A DNA stretch of 64,000 bases from the NCBI RefSeq assembly GCF_024171405.1, contig NZ_JALJZT010000002.1, positions 1,426,001 to 1,490,000 of the forward strand. The letters run 5' to 3'. The stretch comes from Qipengyuania citrea (GTDB lineage Bacteria; Pseudomonadota; Alphaproteobacteria; Sphingomonadales; Sphingomonadaceae). Positions 9,254-20,222 of this stretch are shown one piece after another. Position 1 is the stretch's first letter. Every line of letters begins with the position of its first letter. Both the position numbers and the translations under genes were made by a program. The notes under the pieces were generated by a model. That model was given only the letters and a program-made list of their open reading frames with translations, did no database searches and had not been told where the DNA came from.

Positions 9254-9292
9254 AAAAGGCCGCCCGGTCATCCCGGACGGCCCTTCGCGTTT
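9254..9292 (+). terminator. Terminator between convergent DUF3667 and ftsH genes
   Basis: Stem GGCCGCCCGG (9258-9267) / CCGGACGGCC (9273-9282) with one mismatch, loop TCATC, and a weak T-containing tail. It lies between two converging genes and could serve both strands, with AAAA before the stem giving Us on the other strand. Confidence 0.65.
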
Positions 9293-9312
9293 CCTGTAAT
9301 GGATCGAGCGGA

Positions 9313-11271
<1,959 letters not shown>

Positions 11272-11295
11272 GCACGGAGTCCTTTCGTTCCCGAT

Positions 11296-11323
11296 TATGT
11301 AGGGTGCGACAGGTGAATGGCAA
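11296..11323 (-). promoter_or_regulatory. Candidate sigma-70 promoter for ftsH
   Basis: Read on the minus strand, TTGCCA (11323-11318), a 16-base spacer and TACATA (11301-11296) lie about 25 bases before the ftsH ATG. Motif match only. A heat-shock sigma-32 site was looked for by eye and not found. Confidence 0.4.
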
Positions 11324-11391
11324 GTTGCGCCGAGCCAAGGGAATTCCCGTTATGCTCGCTGCGGGCACGGTCGGGCCGGCGGCAGCGCTGG

Positions 11392-12021
11392 CTAGAGGAA
11401 AGGCAAGCCCGCGCCGTCGCCCGAAGAATTGAAGTACATGGCAAGCCCCAGAGCGGTGGCAAGCGCGGTAAACAGCAGCGCTCCCAACACCAGCGCGCCG
11501 TCGCGTACGGTCAGGGCCAGCCCGAGAACCGCTATGGCGAGCATCGGAACCGAACTGGCGAAAGGCAGGAATTCGAGCGGCGGGACCGTGCAGCACAGGA
11601 GGATCACCGCCGCCGCGACCAGCCTGATCGCGGCGCCTTGCGTCAGGCTTTCCAGCCGTCCTTCGCTATGGTGATCGAGAAAATTGGCGAGCCCGCGCAG
11701 CTTGCGGACCGATTTATGCAGTTTCTTCGAGCCGACCGAGCGCTGCTGGACGAAGCGCGGCATCCATACATGGTCGCGCCCCACGAGGAGCTGGATCGCG
11801 ATCAGCGCGATAAACAGCGCCAGCGCGGTGGGCAGGCCGGGGATGCCGCCGATGGGCGTGATTTCAAGCAGCGCGGGGAGCATGATGAACGGGCCGAAGC
11901 TGCGTTCGCCGAAATCGTCGAGCACATCGGCAACGCAGACCTCGTCATGCGTCGAGGCCAGCTCGTCGAGCTCACCGAGCACTTCGCCCATGCTGGTCGG
12001 TTCGTGTTGCACCTCAAGCAT
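11392..12021 (-). CDS. ExoD-type exopolysaccharide synthesis membrane protein
   Basis: 209 residues with the ExoD pattern: a soluble N-terminal helical part with FGERSFGPFIMLPALLEITP, a loop leading to a first hydrophobic hairpin (PTALALFIALIAIQLL), a basic amphipathic stretch around RSVGSKKLHKSVRKL, and two or three C-terminal membrane helices. ExoD was named from a Rhizobium mutant defective in exopolysaccharide and alkali tolerance; its biochemical activity is unknown. It is separated from the MaoC gene by 60 bp on the same strand and could be the distal gene of that operon. Confidence 0.85.
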   Translation of the reverse strand: MLEVQHEPTSMGEVLGELDELASTHDEVCVADVLDDFGERSFGPFIMLPALLEITPIGGIPGLPTALALFIALIAIQLLVGRDHVWMPRFVQQRSVGSKKLHKSVRKLRGLANFLDHHSEGRLESLTQGAAIRLVAAAVILLCCTVPPLEFLPFASSVPMLAIAVLGLALTVRDGALVLGALLFTALATALGLAMYFNSSGDGAGLPFL

Positions 12022-12081
12022 CTCCCTTGCGCCATAAACGCGCCGGGCGCCAAAAGGTTACGCGCGCAAATCGGGACGGTG

Positions 12082-12534
12082 TCAGGCGGGTCGCTTATTG
12101 AGCAGCGCCGAGCGTTCGCAGCGGCACACCACCTCGCCGCGCTGGTTCACCGCTTCGTGCAGGAATGTCACGATCCCAGCATCGGGCCGCGACTTGCTCT
12201 CGCGCAGGCCGATCACCTCGCTGGTGGCATGCAGCGTATCGCCGATGAAGACGGGCTTGGGCATGACCAGCTTGTCGTAACCGAGGTTGGCCACAAGGGT
12301 ACCCAGCGTGGTGTCACCGACACTGAGCCCCACCATCAGCGAGAAGGTGAAGGTCCCGTTGACGAGGATCTGCCCGAACTCGCTCGCCTTGGCCGCTTCC
12401 GCGTCGAGATGGAGCGGCTGCGGGTTGTGCGTCATGGTGGTGAAGAGCAGATTGTCGGTCTCGGTCACCGTCCGGCGGATGTCGTGCGTCAGCGTATCGC
12501 CGACCTGCCATTCGTCGAAATACTTCCCCGCCAT
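12082..12534 (-). CDS. MaoC family (R)-specific enoyl-CoA hydratase-like protein
   Basis: 150 residues with a single hot-dog domain. The hydratase-2 motif reads [13 protein letters not shown]: His and Asn-Pro are present but the usual first Asp of DxNPxH is a Thr, as in many MaoC proteins acting on branched or short acyl-CoAs. The start overlaps the stop of the aldehyde dehydrogenase gene by one base (TGATG), so the two are translationally coupled. It presumably hydrates the enoyl-CoA produced by the acyl-CoA dehydrogenase of the same operon; the exact substrate is not readable. Confidence 0.82.
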   Translation of the reverse strand: MAGKYFDEWQVGDTLTHDIRRTVTETDNLLFTTMTHNPQPLHLDAEAAKASEFGQILVNGTFTFSLMVGLSVGDTTLGTLVANLGYDKLVMPKPVFIGDTLHATSEVIGLRESKSRPDAGIVTFLHEAVNQRGEVVCRCERSALLNKRPA

Positions 12535-13952
12535 CAGCCGTGCCCCATGACGGCTTTGACCTCGAGGAAGTCGTGGAAGCCCCATTCGCCCCATTCGCGG
12601 CCATTGCCCGACTTCTTGTAGCCCCCGAAGGCGGCGTTGAGATCGTAGCCGCCGTTGATCGCCACGCGGCCCGCGCGAATGCGCTTGGCAAGGCTGCGGG
12701 CGAGTTCGATGTCCTCGCCGGTGATCGCGCTGGCGAGACCGTATTCGGTGTCATTGGCGATGCGGATCGCGTCGTCGTAATCCTCATAGCCGAGGATACA
12801 CAGCACCGGGCCGAAGATTTCCTCGCGCGCGATGGTCATGTCGTTGGTGACATCGGCGAAGACGGTCGGCTTTACGTAGTGACCGGTCTCGAGCCCCTCG
12901 GGCTTGCCGGGGCCGCCCGCGACAAGCGTTGCGCCTTCTTCGACGCCTTTCTCGATCAAGCCCTGGATCTTGTCCCATTGCGCGCGGCTGACCACCGGGC
13001 CGATCGCCGCATTGCCTTTCGGATCGCCGGGGATGACGCCTTCGGCAGCTTCCTTCGCTGCGGCCTTGGCTTCCGCCATTCGCGCATGCGGAACCAGCAT
13101 CCGGCTGGGCGCGGTGCAGGTCTGGCCCGAATTGCCCATCATTGCGACCGTGCCCTTGGCCACCGACTTGGTGAATGCGGAATCGTCGAGCACGATATTC
13201 GGGCTCTTGCCGCCCAGTTCCTGCGCCACGCGCTTGACGGTATCGGCGGCATTCTTCGCGATCGCGATGCCCGCGCGGGTCGAACCGGTGAAGCTGACCA
13301 TGTCGATATCGGGATGGCCGCTGATCGCTTCGCCCACGCCCGGCCCGTCGCCGTTGACCAGGTTGAACACGCCTGCGGGAACACCCGCTGCATGCATGAT
13401 CTCGGCGAAGATACAGGCATTGAAGGGCGCGATCTCGCTCGGCTTGAGCACCATCGTATTGCCCGTCGCCAGCGCGGGGAAGACCTTGCAGGCGATCTGG
13501 TTGAGCGGCCAGTTCCACGGGGTGATCATGCCGACCACGCCGACCGGCTCCCACACATGCAGCGTCGGCCCGTCGAGCCGTTCGAATGCGAAGCCTTCGA
13601 GCACTTCGATGGCCTTCTGGCAATGGCCCGCAAGCAGGCCGACATGCGGCCCGTTGGCGAGGCTCAGCGGCGCGCCCATTTCGTCGCTGACCGCAGTCGC
13701 GAGCTCTTCCTTGCGGGTCTCGATCTCCGCCTGGATCGCGCGCAGCAGGGTCAGCCGTTCTTCCTTGCTGGTCTGGCTGAAGCTCTCGAATGCCCTGCGC
13801 GCGGCGACCACGGCCTTGTCGACATCGGCCGCGGTGCCGAAGCTGATGTGGCCGATGGTCTGCTCGGTGGCAGGGTTCTCCACCGCAACGGTGTTTTCCT
13901 CGACCGGGTCGATCCACTGGCCGTCGATGTAGAACTGGGTGCAATCGCGCAT
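12534..13952 (-). CDS. NAD(P)-dependent aldehyde dehydrogenase
   Basis: 472 residues of the ALDH superfamily. The nucleotide-binding segment runs from [11 protein letters not shown] through [14 protein letters not shown] gives the general-base Glu and GNSGQTC the catalytic Cys. The C-terminal EEIFGPVL and a [11 protein letters not shown] segment are conserved. It oxidises an aldehyde to the acid. A strong GGAGAG site lies before the chosen ATG at 13952; a longer frame to 14018 would overlap the racemase gene. Context suggests an aldehyde generated from a lipid or branched-chain substrate. Confidence 0.9.
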   Translation of the reverse strand: MRDCTQFYIDGQWIDPVEENTVAVENPATEQTIGHISFGTAADVDKAVVAARRAFESFSQTSKEERLTLLRAIQAEIETRKEELATAVSDEMGAPLSLANGPHVGLLAGHCQKAIEVLEGFAFERLDGPTLHVWEPVGVVGMITPWNWPLNQIACKVFPALATGNTMVLKPSEIAPFNACIFAEIMHAAGVPAGVFNLVNGDGPGVGEAISGHPDIDMVSFTGSTRAGIAIAKNAADTVKRVAQELGGKSPNIVLDDSAFTKSVAKGTVAMMGNSGQTCTAPSRMLVPHARMAEAKAAAKEAAEGVIPGDPKGNAAIGPVVSRAQWDKIQGLIEKGVEEGATLVAGGPGKPEGLETGHYVKPTVFADVTNDMTIAREEIFGPVLCILGYEDYDDAIRIANDTEYGLASAITGEDIELARSLAKRIRAGRVAINGGYDLNAAFGGYKKSGNGREWGEWGFHDFLEVKAVMGHG

Positions 13953-13977
13953 CGGAAACTCTCCTTTGCGCGCGCCT

Positions 13978-15054
13978 CTAGCTCTCCTGACGCCAGCGCG
14001 CCACCACCTCTTCGCCATCGCTGGCGCTGTCGCGGATCGTGTTGGGCGTGCGGTCGAACCGCGGTGCGGGGGCAGTGTGCCAGCGCCCGCCGTGTTCGAC
14101 GAAAGCCCCGCGCGCCTTCATATGCGGATGATCCTTGGCATGGTCGAGCGGAACGACGGGCGAGAAGCAGGCGTCGGTGCCTTCGAGCAATTCGCACCAT
14201 TCGTCCTGCGTCTTCGTCACGAATAGCGCAGCCAGATCCTCGGCATAGCTGTCCCAATTGGCCGGGTTCATCTGCGCCTCGCGCAAATGCTCGGGCGCAT
14301 CGGCGCGCTGGAGCAGCTCGGCATAGAATTGCGGTTCGATCGCGCCGACGCTGATCTCCTTGCCATCCTTGCAGCTATAGCAGCGATAGAAATGCGCCGC
14401 CCCGCCCAGCAGGCCCGCGCCGCGATCCACCGTGCGCAGCGCGCTATGCGGCTGGCCGTAGAAGAAGCTCATCAGGCTGGTCACGCCGTCGACGATCGCG
14501 GCATCGACCACCTGCCCCTTGCCGCTGCGTTCGCGTTCGAACAGCGCCGCGAGCACGCCCATCGCGCAATACATCGAACCGCCGCCGAAATCGCCGACGA
14601 GGTTCTGCGGCGGCACGGGCAGTTCGCCGCGCTTGCCGATCGCGTCGAGCGCACCGGTGATGGCAATATAGTTGAGATCGTGGCCGGCCGCCTGCGCCAG
14701 CGGGCCGTCCTGCCCCCAGCCGGTCATCCGCGCATAAACCAGCCGCGGATTGGCCTCGAGCAATTCCTGCGGACCGAGACCCAGCCGTTCCATGACGCCG
14801 GGACGAAAGCCTTCGACCAGCACATCGGCATGCGCCAGCGCCTGCTTGACGAACGCCTGGCCTTCGGCGCTCTTGAGATCGACTTCCGCGCGGTGCCGCG
14901 CGCGTTCGACCACCGGGTTCATCGGCTGGTGACCGGCGCGTTCGATGCGCACGACCTCCGCGCCCATATCGGCCAGCATCATGCACACGTGCGGGCCCGG
15001 GCCGATGCCCTGGAATTCGACGACCTTGAGGCCGGTCAGCGGACCGTTCGACAT
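13978..15054 (-). CDS. Alpha-methylacyl-CoA racemase, CoA-transferase family III fold
   Basis: 358 residues of the CaiB/BaiF family. The residues that separate racemases from transferases are in place: His125 in GHDLNYIAITGALD and Asp155 in NLVGDFGGGSM, matching the His/Asp catalytic pair of mycobacterial alpha-methylacyl-CoA racemase one residue apart in numbering. It would epimerise (2R)- to (2S)-methylacyl-CoA so that beta-oxidation can proceed. It lies between an acyl-CoA dehydrogenase and an aldehyde dehydrogenase gene on the same strand, which fits breakdown of methyl-branched acyl chains. Confidence 0.85.
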   Translation of the reverse strand: MSNGPLTGLKVVEFQGIGPGPHVCMMLADMGAEVVRIERAGHQPMNPVVERARHRAEVDLKSAEGQAFVKQALAHADVLVEGFRPGVMERLGLGPQELLEANPRLVYARMTGWGQDGPLAQAAGHDLNYIAITGALDAIGKRGELPVPPQNLVGDFGGGSMYCAMGVLAALFERERSGKGQVVDAAIVDGVTSLMSFFYGQPHSALRTVDRGAGLLGGAAHFYRCYSCKDGKEISVGAIEPQFYAELLQRADAPEHLREAQMNPANWDSYAEDLAALFVTKTQDEWCELLEGTDACFSPVVPLDHAKDHPHMKARGAFVEHGGRWHTAPAPRFDRTPNTIRDSASDGEEVVARWRQES

Positions 15055-15082
15055 TACTCTCTCCTCGGAAAAACTATATATT

Positions 15083-16249
15083 CTAGAAACTCTTGGGCAG
15101 GCCCAGGACATGCGTGGCGACATGGCTCAGGATCAGGTTCGTGCTGATCGGCGCGACCTGGTAGAGCCGGGTTTCGCGGAACTTGCGCTCGACATCATAT
15201 TCCTCGGCAAAGCCGAACCCGCCGTGGGTCTGGATGCACATGTCGGCGGCAAACCAGCTGGCCTCGCTGGCCAGCATCTTGGACATGTTCGCTTCGGTCC
15301 CGCCGGTTTCGCCGGCATCGAACATGCGCGCGGCCTTGGTCACCATTTCGGCCGCCGCGGAGAGCTGGACATAGGCGCGCGCGATGGGGAACTGGACGCC
15401 CTGGTTCTCGCCGATGGCGCGGCCGAACACGCTGCGGTCCTTCGCATAGGCAGCCGCGCGGTCGATGAAGAAGCGCCCGTCTCCGATGCATTCGCTAGCG
15501 ATCAGGATACGCTCGGCATTCATGCCCGAAAGGATGTAGCGGAAGCCCTTGCCCTCCTCGCCGATCAACGCGCTGGCGGGGACGCGCAAGTCATCGAAGA
15601 ACAGTTCGGTGGTGGCATGGTTGAGCATGGTGCGCACCGGCCGGATCGTCAGCCCGTTGCCCACCGCCTCGCGCATGTCGACCAGCAGCACGCTCATCCC
15701 GTCGGAGGGCTTGGCGCATTCCTCGCGCGGGGTCGTGCGGCATAGCAGCACCATCAGGTCCGAATGTTCGGCGCGGCTGATCCAGATCTTCTGGCCGTTG
15801 ACAACGTAATCGTCGCCATCGCGGCGCGCGAAGGTGCTGATCCGCGTCGTATCGGTACCCGCGCCGGGTTCGGTCACGCCGAAGGCCTGCAGCCGCAATT
15901 CGCCGCTGGCGATCTTGGGCAGGTATTCGCGCTTCTGCTGGTCCGAGCCATGCTTGAGCAGCGTGCCCATCGTGTACATCTGCGCATGGCAGGCACCGCC
16001 GTTCGATCCCGACCGGTGGATTTCCTCGAGCACCGCGCAGGCTGCCTCGAGCCCGAGGCCCGAGCCGCCATATTCCTCGGGAATCAGTACCGACAGGAAG
16101 CCGGCCTCGGTCAGCGCGGCAACGAATTCGCTCGGATAGGCGCGCTCGCGGTCGAGCTTCTGCCAGTATTCGCCGGGGAAGCGCGCGCACAGCCGCCGCA
16201 CCGCTTCGCGGATTTCCGGAAAGGTCTCACTCAAATGTCCGTCTCCCAT
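15083..16249 (-). CDS. Acyl-CoA dehydrogenase
   Basis: 388 residues of the acyl-CoA dehydrogenase family, an FAD enzyme making the 2,3-double bond. Landmarks are FGVTEPGAGTDT, KIWISRAEHSD, and the C-terminal THGGFGFAEEYDVER. At the position of the usual catalytic Glu (IYEGT in short- and medium-chain enzymes) it has LYQVAP, but the helix-G sequence NAERILIA carries a Glu exactly where isovaleryl- and long-chain acyl-CoA dehydrogenases place theirs (LDLERL, LPQERL). It is therefore probably active and of the branched/long-chain type. First gene of the operon. Confidence 0.9.
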   Translation of the reverse strand: MGDGHLSETFPEIREAVRRLCARFPGEYWQKLDRERAYPSEFVAALTEAGFLSVLIPEEYGGSGLGLEAACAVLEEIHRSGSNGGACHAQMYTMGTLLKHGSDQQKREYLPKIASGELRLQAFGVTEPGAGTDTTRISTFARRDGDDYVVNGQKIWISRAEHSDLMVLLCRTTPREECAKPSDGMSVLLVDMREAVGNGLTIRPVRTMLNHATTELFFDDLRVPASALIGEEGKGFRYILSGMNAERILIASECIGDGRFFIDRAAAYAKDRSVFGRAIGENQGVQFPIARAYVQLSAAAEMVTKAARMFDAGETGGTEANMSKMLASEASWFAADMCIQTHGGFGFAEEYDVERKFRETRLYQVAPISTNLILSHVATHVLGLPKSF

Positions 16250-16300
16250 TGCAACCTGTTTGGCGCGGGAAGACGGCTTTGGCAACGGATGTGAGGAAAC

Positions 16301-16374
16301 TGGATGCCCCGTGAGGATTCGAACCTCAATTGACGGAGTCAGAGTCCGTAGTCTTACCATTAGACGACGGGGCA
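16301..16374 (-). tRNA. tRNA-Gln (anticodon CTG), CCA encoded
   Basis: Read on the minus strand from 16374: acceptor TGCCCCG pairs with CGGGGCA, D-stem GTCT/AGAC, anticodon stem ACGGA/TCCGT with loop CTCTGAC (anticodon CTG), T-arm TGAGG-TTCGAAT-CCTCA. The discriminator is T and the CCA end is encoded in the DNA (16303-16301). It lies 52 bp upstream of the acyl-CoA dehydrogenase gene on the same strand. Confidence 0.95.
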
Positions 16375-16562
16375 TCAGCTGGCCGGGCGGGCGAGAATCG
16401 CGGGCCGCTCCGGAACAGAGGCCGCGCATCTAGTTTTGCCGGGACGCGAGGTCAACCCCGCGCGCGCCGCCTGCCCTTGCCCCGTCTCCGCTTCACCGCT
16501 AGCATCGCCGCCAAGTCCCCGTGCACGCTGGTTTGCGCGGGAGGAACAAGAAAGCTCTCGAT

Positions 16563-17771
16563 ATGGCGGATCATTCTCCGCCGGACACGAACAGGGGGCC
16601 AGGGACAAAACGGGGCGGCAAGTCCGGCAAGGTAGCCGATTTCCGCTACAAGCGCCCCTCCCGGCCCGACGGCAAGCACGGCGACCGGCGCAATGCGTCA
16701 CGCCGCGATGGCACCTTCGCGCCCCGCCCGAATGTTGCCGCAGCCAGCCCTCCCGCGCGCCGCCAGGCCTATGCCGCGCTCGACCTCGGGACCAACAATT
16801 GCCGCCTGCTGATCGCCCGCCCGTCGGGTGAAAATTTCACCGTGATCGATGCCTTCAGCCGGGTCGTCCGGCTGGGCGAGGGTCTGGCCGCGAGCGGCAA
16901 ATTGTCCGACGAAGCGATGGAGCGCACACTCGCCGCCTTGCAGGTCTGCGCGGAGAAGCTGCGCCGGCGCAATGTCCGGCTGGCGCGCTCGGTCGCCACC
17001 GAGGCGTGCCGCCGCGCCAGCAACGGCCCGGCCTTTATCGAACGGGTGCGCCGCGAAACCGGGATCATGCTCGACATCATTTCCGCGCAGGAGGAGGCGC
17101 GGCTGGCGGTGCTCGGCTGTCATGTCCTGCTCGAGGAAGGCAACGGCCCGGCGATCATCTTCGACATCGGCGGTGGTTCGACCGAGCTCGTGCTGGTCCA
17201 GCCGGGCGAGAACGTGCCGCGCATCGTCGACTGGCTGAGCGTGCCCTGGGGCGTGGTTTCGCTGACCGACACGGTCGAGGGATCGGACGACACCGAAACC
17301 ACCCGGCTCGAACGCTATTGCGAGATGCGGCGTACCGTCGGACGCAGCTTCGCCGAATTCGCCGAGCGCATCCGCGAGCATACGCATTCGCGCGAACCGA
17401 TCCGCCTGCTGGGTACCAGCGGCACCGTGACGACGCTAGCGAGCCTGCATCTCGAACTGCCGCAATACGACCGGCGGGCGGTTGACGGGCTGATCGTGCC
17501 GTCGCAATCGATGCGCGATATCTCCACCCGCCTGTCGCGGATGAGCAGCGCCGAACGCAAGTGCCTGCCGTGCATCGGCGACGACCGCGCCAATCTGGTC
17601 ATCGCGGGCTGCGCGATTCTTGAATCGATCCTCGACATCTGGCCCGCCGAACAATTGGGCGTGGCCGACCGGGGCATCCGTGAAGGGATCCTGCGCAGCC
17701 TGATCGCCGCCGATGCCGAGGGCGAACGCAGCCGCGCGACAGTACAAAGAATGCGAGAACAGGATGTCTAG
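16563..17771 (+). CDS. Ppx/GppA exopolyphosphatase family protein
   Basis: 402 residues. A basic, low-complexity N-terminal extension (about 1-75) precedes the ASKHA-fold ATPase-like domain: phosphate 1 loop AALDLGTNNCRLLIA, catalytic region with ATEACRRASN and SAQEEARLAVLG, and phosphate 2 loop FDIGGGSTEL. It cleaves terminal phosphate from polyphosphate and/or the 5'-phosphate of pppGpp; the subtype is not decidable, and the C-terminal HD-like domain of long Ppx proteins is absent. Its stop lies inside the start of rlmE (8-base overlap), so the two are coupled. Confidence 0.88.
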   Translation: MADHSPPDTNRGPGTKRGGKSGKVADFRYKRPSRPDGKHGDRRNASRRDGTFAPRPNVAAASPPARRQAYAALDLGTNNCRLLIARPSGENFTVIDAFSRVVRLGEGLAASGKLSDEAMERTLAALQVCAEKLRRRNVRLARSVATEACRRASNGPAFIERVRRETGIMLDIISAQEEARLAVLGCHVLLEEGNGPAIIFDIGGGSTELVLVQPGENVPRIVDWLSVPWGVVSLTDTVEGSDDTETTRLERYCEMRRTVGRSFAEFAERIREHTHSREPIRLLGTSGTVTTLASLHLELPQYDRRAVDGLIVPSQSMRDISTRLSRMSSAERKCLPCIGDDRANLVIAGCAILESILDIWPAEQLGVADRGIREGILRSLIAADAEGERSRATVQRMREQDV

Positions 17772-18429
17772 ATCGGGCAAGGATCGCGACGTTCGCGTGC
17801 GCACCGCAAAGAAACGCACGGCGAGTTCGACGCGCTGGCTCCAGCGCCAGCTCAACGACCCTTACGTCAAGCAGGCCAAGGCGGACGGCTATCGCAGCCG
17901 CGCGGCGTATAAGCTGACCGAGCTGAACGAGAAATACGATTTGCTCAAGGGCGTCACCCGCGTGGTCGACCTCGGCATTGCGCCGGGCGGCTGGAGCCAG
18001 GTGGTGCGCAAGCTCAAGCCCAAGGCGCTGGTCGTCGGAATCGACCTGCTCGAAGTCGAGCCGATCGAGGGCGTCACGATCTTCCAGATGGATTTCATGG
18101 ACGACGATGCCCCGCGCGTGCTCGAAGAGGCGCTGGGCGGCAAGGCCGAGCTGGTGATGAGCGACATGGCGGCCAATACCGTCGGCCACAAGCAGACCGA
18201 TCACCTGCGGACGATGGGGCTGGTCGAGGCGGGGGCATGGTTTGCGATCGAGAACCTCGCGCCGGGCGGGACCTTCCTTGCCAAGGTGCTCGCAGGCGGG
18301 ACCGACAACGATCTGCTCGCGCTGCTCAAGCAGCATTTCCGCACGGTGAAGCACGCCAAGCCGCCCGCCAGCCGCAAGGACTCGAGCGAGTGGTACGTCA
18401 TCGCGCAAGGCTTCAAGGACAACGGCTGA
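17764..18429 (+). CDS. rlmE: 23S rRNA 2'-O-ribose U2552 methyltransferase RlmE
   Basis: 221 residues of the FtsJ/RrmJ family. After a basic N-terminus come RSRAAYKL (first catalytic Lys), the SAM loop VVDLGIAPGGWSQV, FQMDFMDD, SDMAANTVGH (catalytic Asp) and LAPGGTFLAKV (second Lys), with a terminal Glu before WYVIAQGFK: the KDKE tetrad is complete. It methylates the A-loop of 23S rRNA late in 50S assembly. The ATG overlaps the ppx stop. Confidence 0.93.
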   Translation: MSRSGKDRDVRVRTAKKRTASSTRWLQRQLNDPYVKQAKADGYRSRAAYKLTELNEKYDLLKGVTRVVDLGIAPGGWSQVVRKLKPKALVVGIDLLEVEPIEGVTIFQMDFMDDDAPRVLEEALGGKAELVMSDMAANTVGHKQTDHLRTMGLVEAGAWFAIENLAPGGTFLAKVLAGGTDNDLLALLKQHFRTVKHAKPPASRKDSSEWYVIAQGFKDNG

Positions 18430-18432
18430 AAC

Positions 18433-18463
18433 GAAAAAGGCCCCGCCGCAGCGAGGCCTTTTC
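18433..18463 (+). terminator. Intrinsic terminator after rlmE
   Basis: AAAAAGGCC (from 18434) pairs with GGCCTTTT (18455-18462) around a GC-rich imperfect hairpin; it begins a few bases after the rlmE stop. The A and T runs on both sides suit a bidirectional terminator for the converging cytochrome c gene. Confidence 0.75.
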
Positions 18464-18484
18464 GATTATCCCGTGAGGGATGGC

Positions 18485-19189
18485 TTATTCGTCGACCTTG
18501 GTCGCGCCATCGTTGTTGGTCGCGGCATTGCCCGCCGGGACCGGCTGGTCCGCGCCCATGCTGCCAGCCGATTCCATGGCCCCGGCTTCCGCGCCTTCGA
18601 CCGGTCCGGCACCCGCGCCGGGCGCGTCTTCGCCCTCGGCCGGCTCTTCTTCCGCCACGACCGGCGCAGGCTTGGCCGGCGCACCGCCATAGGTGGACAT
18701 GAATTCCATGACATTGGCGCGGTCCTCAGCCTTGCTGAGACCGGCGAAGCTCATCTTGGTGCCATTGGCGAAGGCGCGCGGGCTAGTCAGCCATTCGTCC
18801 ATCGCTTCCCAGGTCCAGGAGCCGCCCTTGCTGGCCAGCGCCGAGCTGTAGGCGAAGCCCGCGGCGTGACCGCCGATCGGCTTGCCCATCACGCCATAAA
18901 GGTTCGGGCCGATGCCGTTGGCGCCGCCCTGGTCGATCGTGTGACACGCAGTGCACTTGGCAAAGACCTTCTCGCCCGCCGCGGCATCCGCGCTGGCGAG
19001 CAGCGTGCCGAGGTCGGGGCCCGCATCGGCACCGCCTTCTTCGGCTGCGCCTTCGATGAAGTAGCCCGGCTCTTCAGGGTGCTCGGCGCTATCGGCATGG
19101 AAATACATGCCCGAAACGATGGAGCTGCCCAGTGCCACGATACCGGCGGCAAGGACCCAGCCTGCAGCGGTGTTGAAACGATCGTCCAT
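18485..19189 (-). CDS. Membrane-anchored class I cytochrome c
   Basis: 234 residues. An N-terminal uncleaved anchor (about 9-28) is followed by a spacer and one cytochrome c domain: CTACH haem site, HIDQGGANGIGPNLYG-like segment, and axial Met in GTKMSF. The C-terminal ~60 residues are an Ala/Glu/Pro/Gly-rich tail not seen in mitochondrial-type cytochromes. This is the CycM-like architecture, in which a tethered cytochrome c552 carries electrons from the bc1 complex to terminal oxidase. It stands divergent from pheA. Confidence 0.9.
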   Translation of the reverse strand: MDDRFNTAAGWVLAAGIVALGSSIVSGMYFHADSAEHPEEPGYFIEGAAEEGGADAGPDLGTLLASADAAAGEKVFAKCTACHTIDQGGANGIGPNLYGVMGKPIGGHAAGFAYSSALASKGGSWTWEAMDEWLTSPRAFANGTKMSFAGLSKAEDRANVMEFMSTYGGAPAKPAPVVAEEEPAEGEDAPGAGAGPVEGAEAGAMESAGSMGADQPVPAGNAATNNDGATKVDE

Positions 19190-19324
19190 TGCGTAAAATA
19201 CCCGGCGAAAATCGGTTGGTCAGATGGTTGCGCGCCGCTCTAGTGTGCACCGCCGCCTTTCGCAAGTGCGCAAGCCGCAATAGCGCTTGATGCGACTGGA
19301 ACGCAGCCGTAACGCCCGCAGACC

Positions 19325-20218
19325 ATGCGCCAGTTTGCCAAGCCTGCCCTCGCCCTTGTCGATTCGATGCGCGCCGCTGCTGCGCAGGAACCGCTGCGCG
19401 CCATCGCCTTTGGCGGGGCCCCGGGATCGAATTCGCACCAGGCGGCGATGCAATTCGCTCCCGAGGCATTGCCGCTGCCGTGCTTCAGTTTCGAGGACGC
19501 GCTCGAAGCGGTGGAAAGCGGCGCGGCGGGCTGCGCGATGATCCCGATCGAGAACAGCCAGCATGGACGCGTGGCGGACATCCATTTCCTGCTTCCCGAG
19601 AGCGGGCTGTCGCTGGTCGCCGAGCATTTCATGCGCATCACCCACTGCCTGATGGCGCTGGGGCCGGGCCCGTTCGACGCCGCTTACAGCCATCCGCAGG
19701 CGCTGGGCCAGTCGCATAAATTCCTCAGCGAGCGGGGCATCGTCGGCCTTGCCCATGCCGATACGGCGGGCGCGGCCGCCTTCGTGGCGGAAAGCGGCAA
19801 GACCGACATCGCCGCCATCGCCCCCGCGCTCGCCGCCGACCTCTACGGGCTCGAAATCGTCGAGCGCGAGGTCGAGGATGCGCCCGACAATACGACACGC
19901 TTCGTGGTGCTGGCGAACGAGGCACTCGATCCGGCCGCACTTGCGGACGCGCAGGCGATGACGACCTTCATCTTCGAAGTGAAGAACACGCCCGCCGCGC
20001 TGTACAAGGCGCTGGGCTGCTTCGCGACCAATGGCGTCAACATGACCAAGCTCGAAAGCTACCAGAAGGGCGCGAGTTTCGCCGCGACGATGTTCTTTGC
20101 CGACATCGAGGGCGCGCCAGGCGATGCCCGGGTCGACACGGCGCTGGAGGAACTCGCCTTCCAGACCAATGGCGTGCGCCTGCTGGGCAGCTATGCGCAG
20201 GCCCGCCCGCGCGGCTGA
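19325..20218 (+). CDS. pheA: Prephenate dehydratase
   Basis: 297 residues. A catalytic prephenate dehydratase domain (about 25-200) has CAMIPIENSQHGRV, SHPQALGQ and the TTRFVVL motif whose Thr is essential. An ACT domain follows (about 215-290) with TFIFEVKNTPAALYKAL and NMTKLESYQ, the ESRP-like phenylalanine-binding site. It makes phenylpyruvate and should be feedback-inhibited by phenylalanine. No chorismate mutase domain is fused, as usual in alphaproteobacteria. Confidence 0.94.
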   Translation: MRQFAKPALALVDSMRAAAAQEPLRAIAFGGAPGSNSHQAAMQFAPEALPLPCFSFEDALEAVESGAAGCAMIPIENSQHGRVADIHFLLPESGLSLVAEHFMRITHCLMALGPGPFDAAYSHPQALGQSHKFLSERGIVGLAHADTAGAAAFVAESGKTDIAAIAPALAADLYGLEIVEREVEDAPDNTTRFVVLANEALDPAALADAQAMTTFIFEVKNTPAALYKALGCFATNGVNMTKLESYQKGASFAATMFFADIEGAPGDARVDTALEELAFQTNGVRLLGSYAQARPRG

Positions 20219-20222
20219 ACGC

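Noticed and set aside
15083..16249. Inactive acyl-CoA dehydrogenase because the IYEGT Glu is replaced
   Set aside because: A Glu stands in helix G (NAERIL) as in isovaleryl- and long-chain enzymes, so activity is expected.
16301..16374. tRNA-Gln as an integration site
   Set aside because: No integrase and no repeated tRNA 3' end were found nearby.
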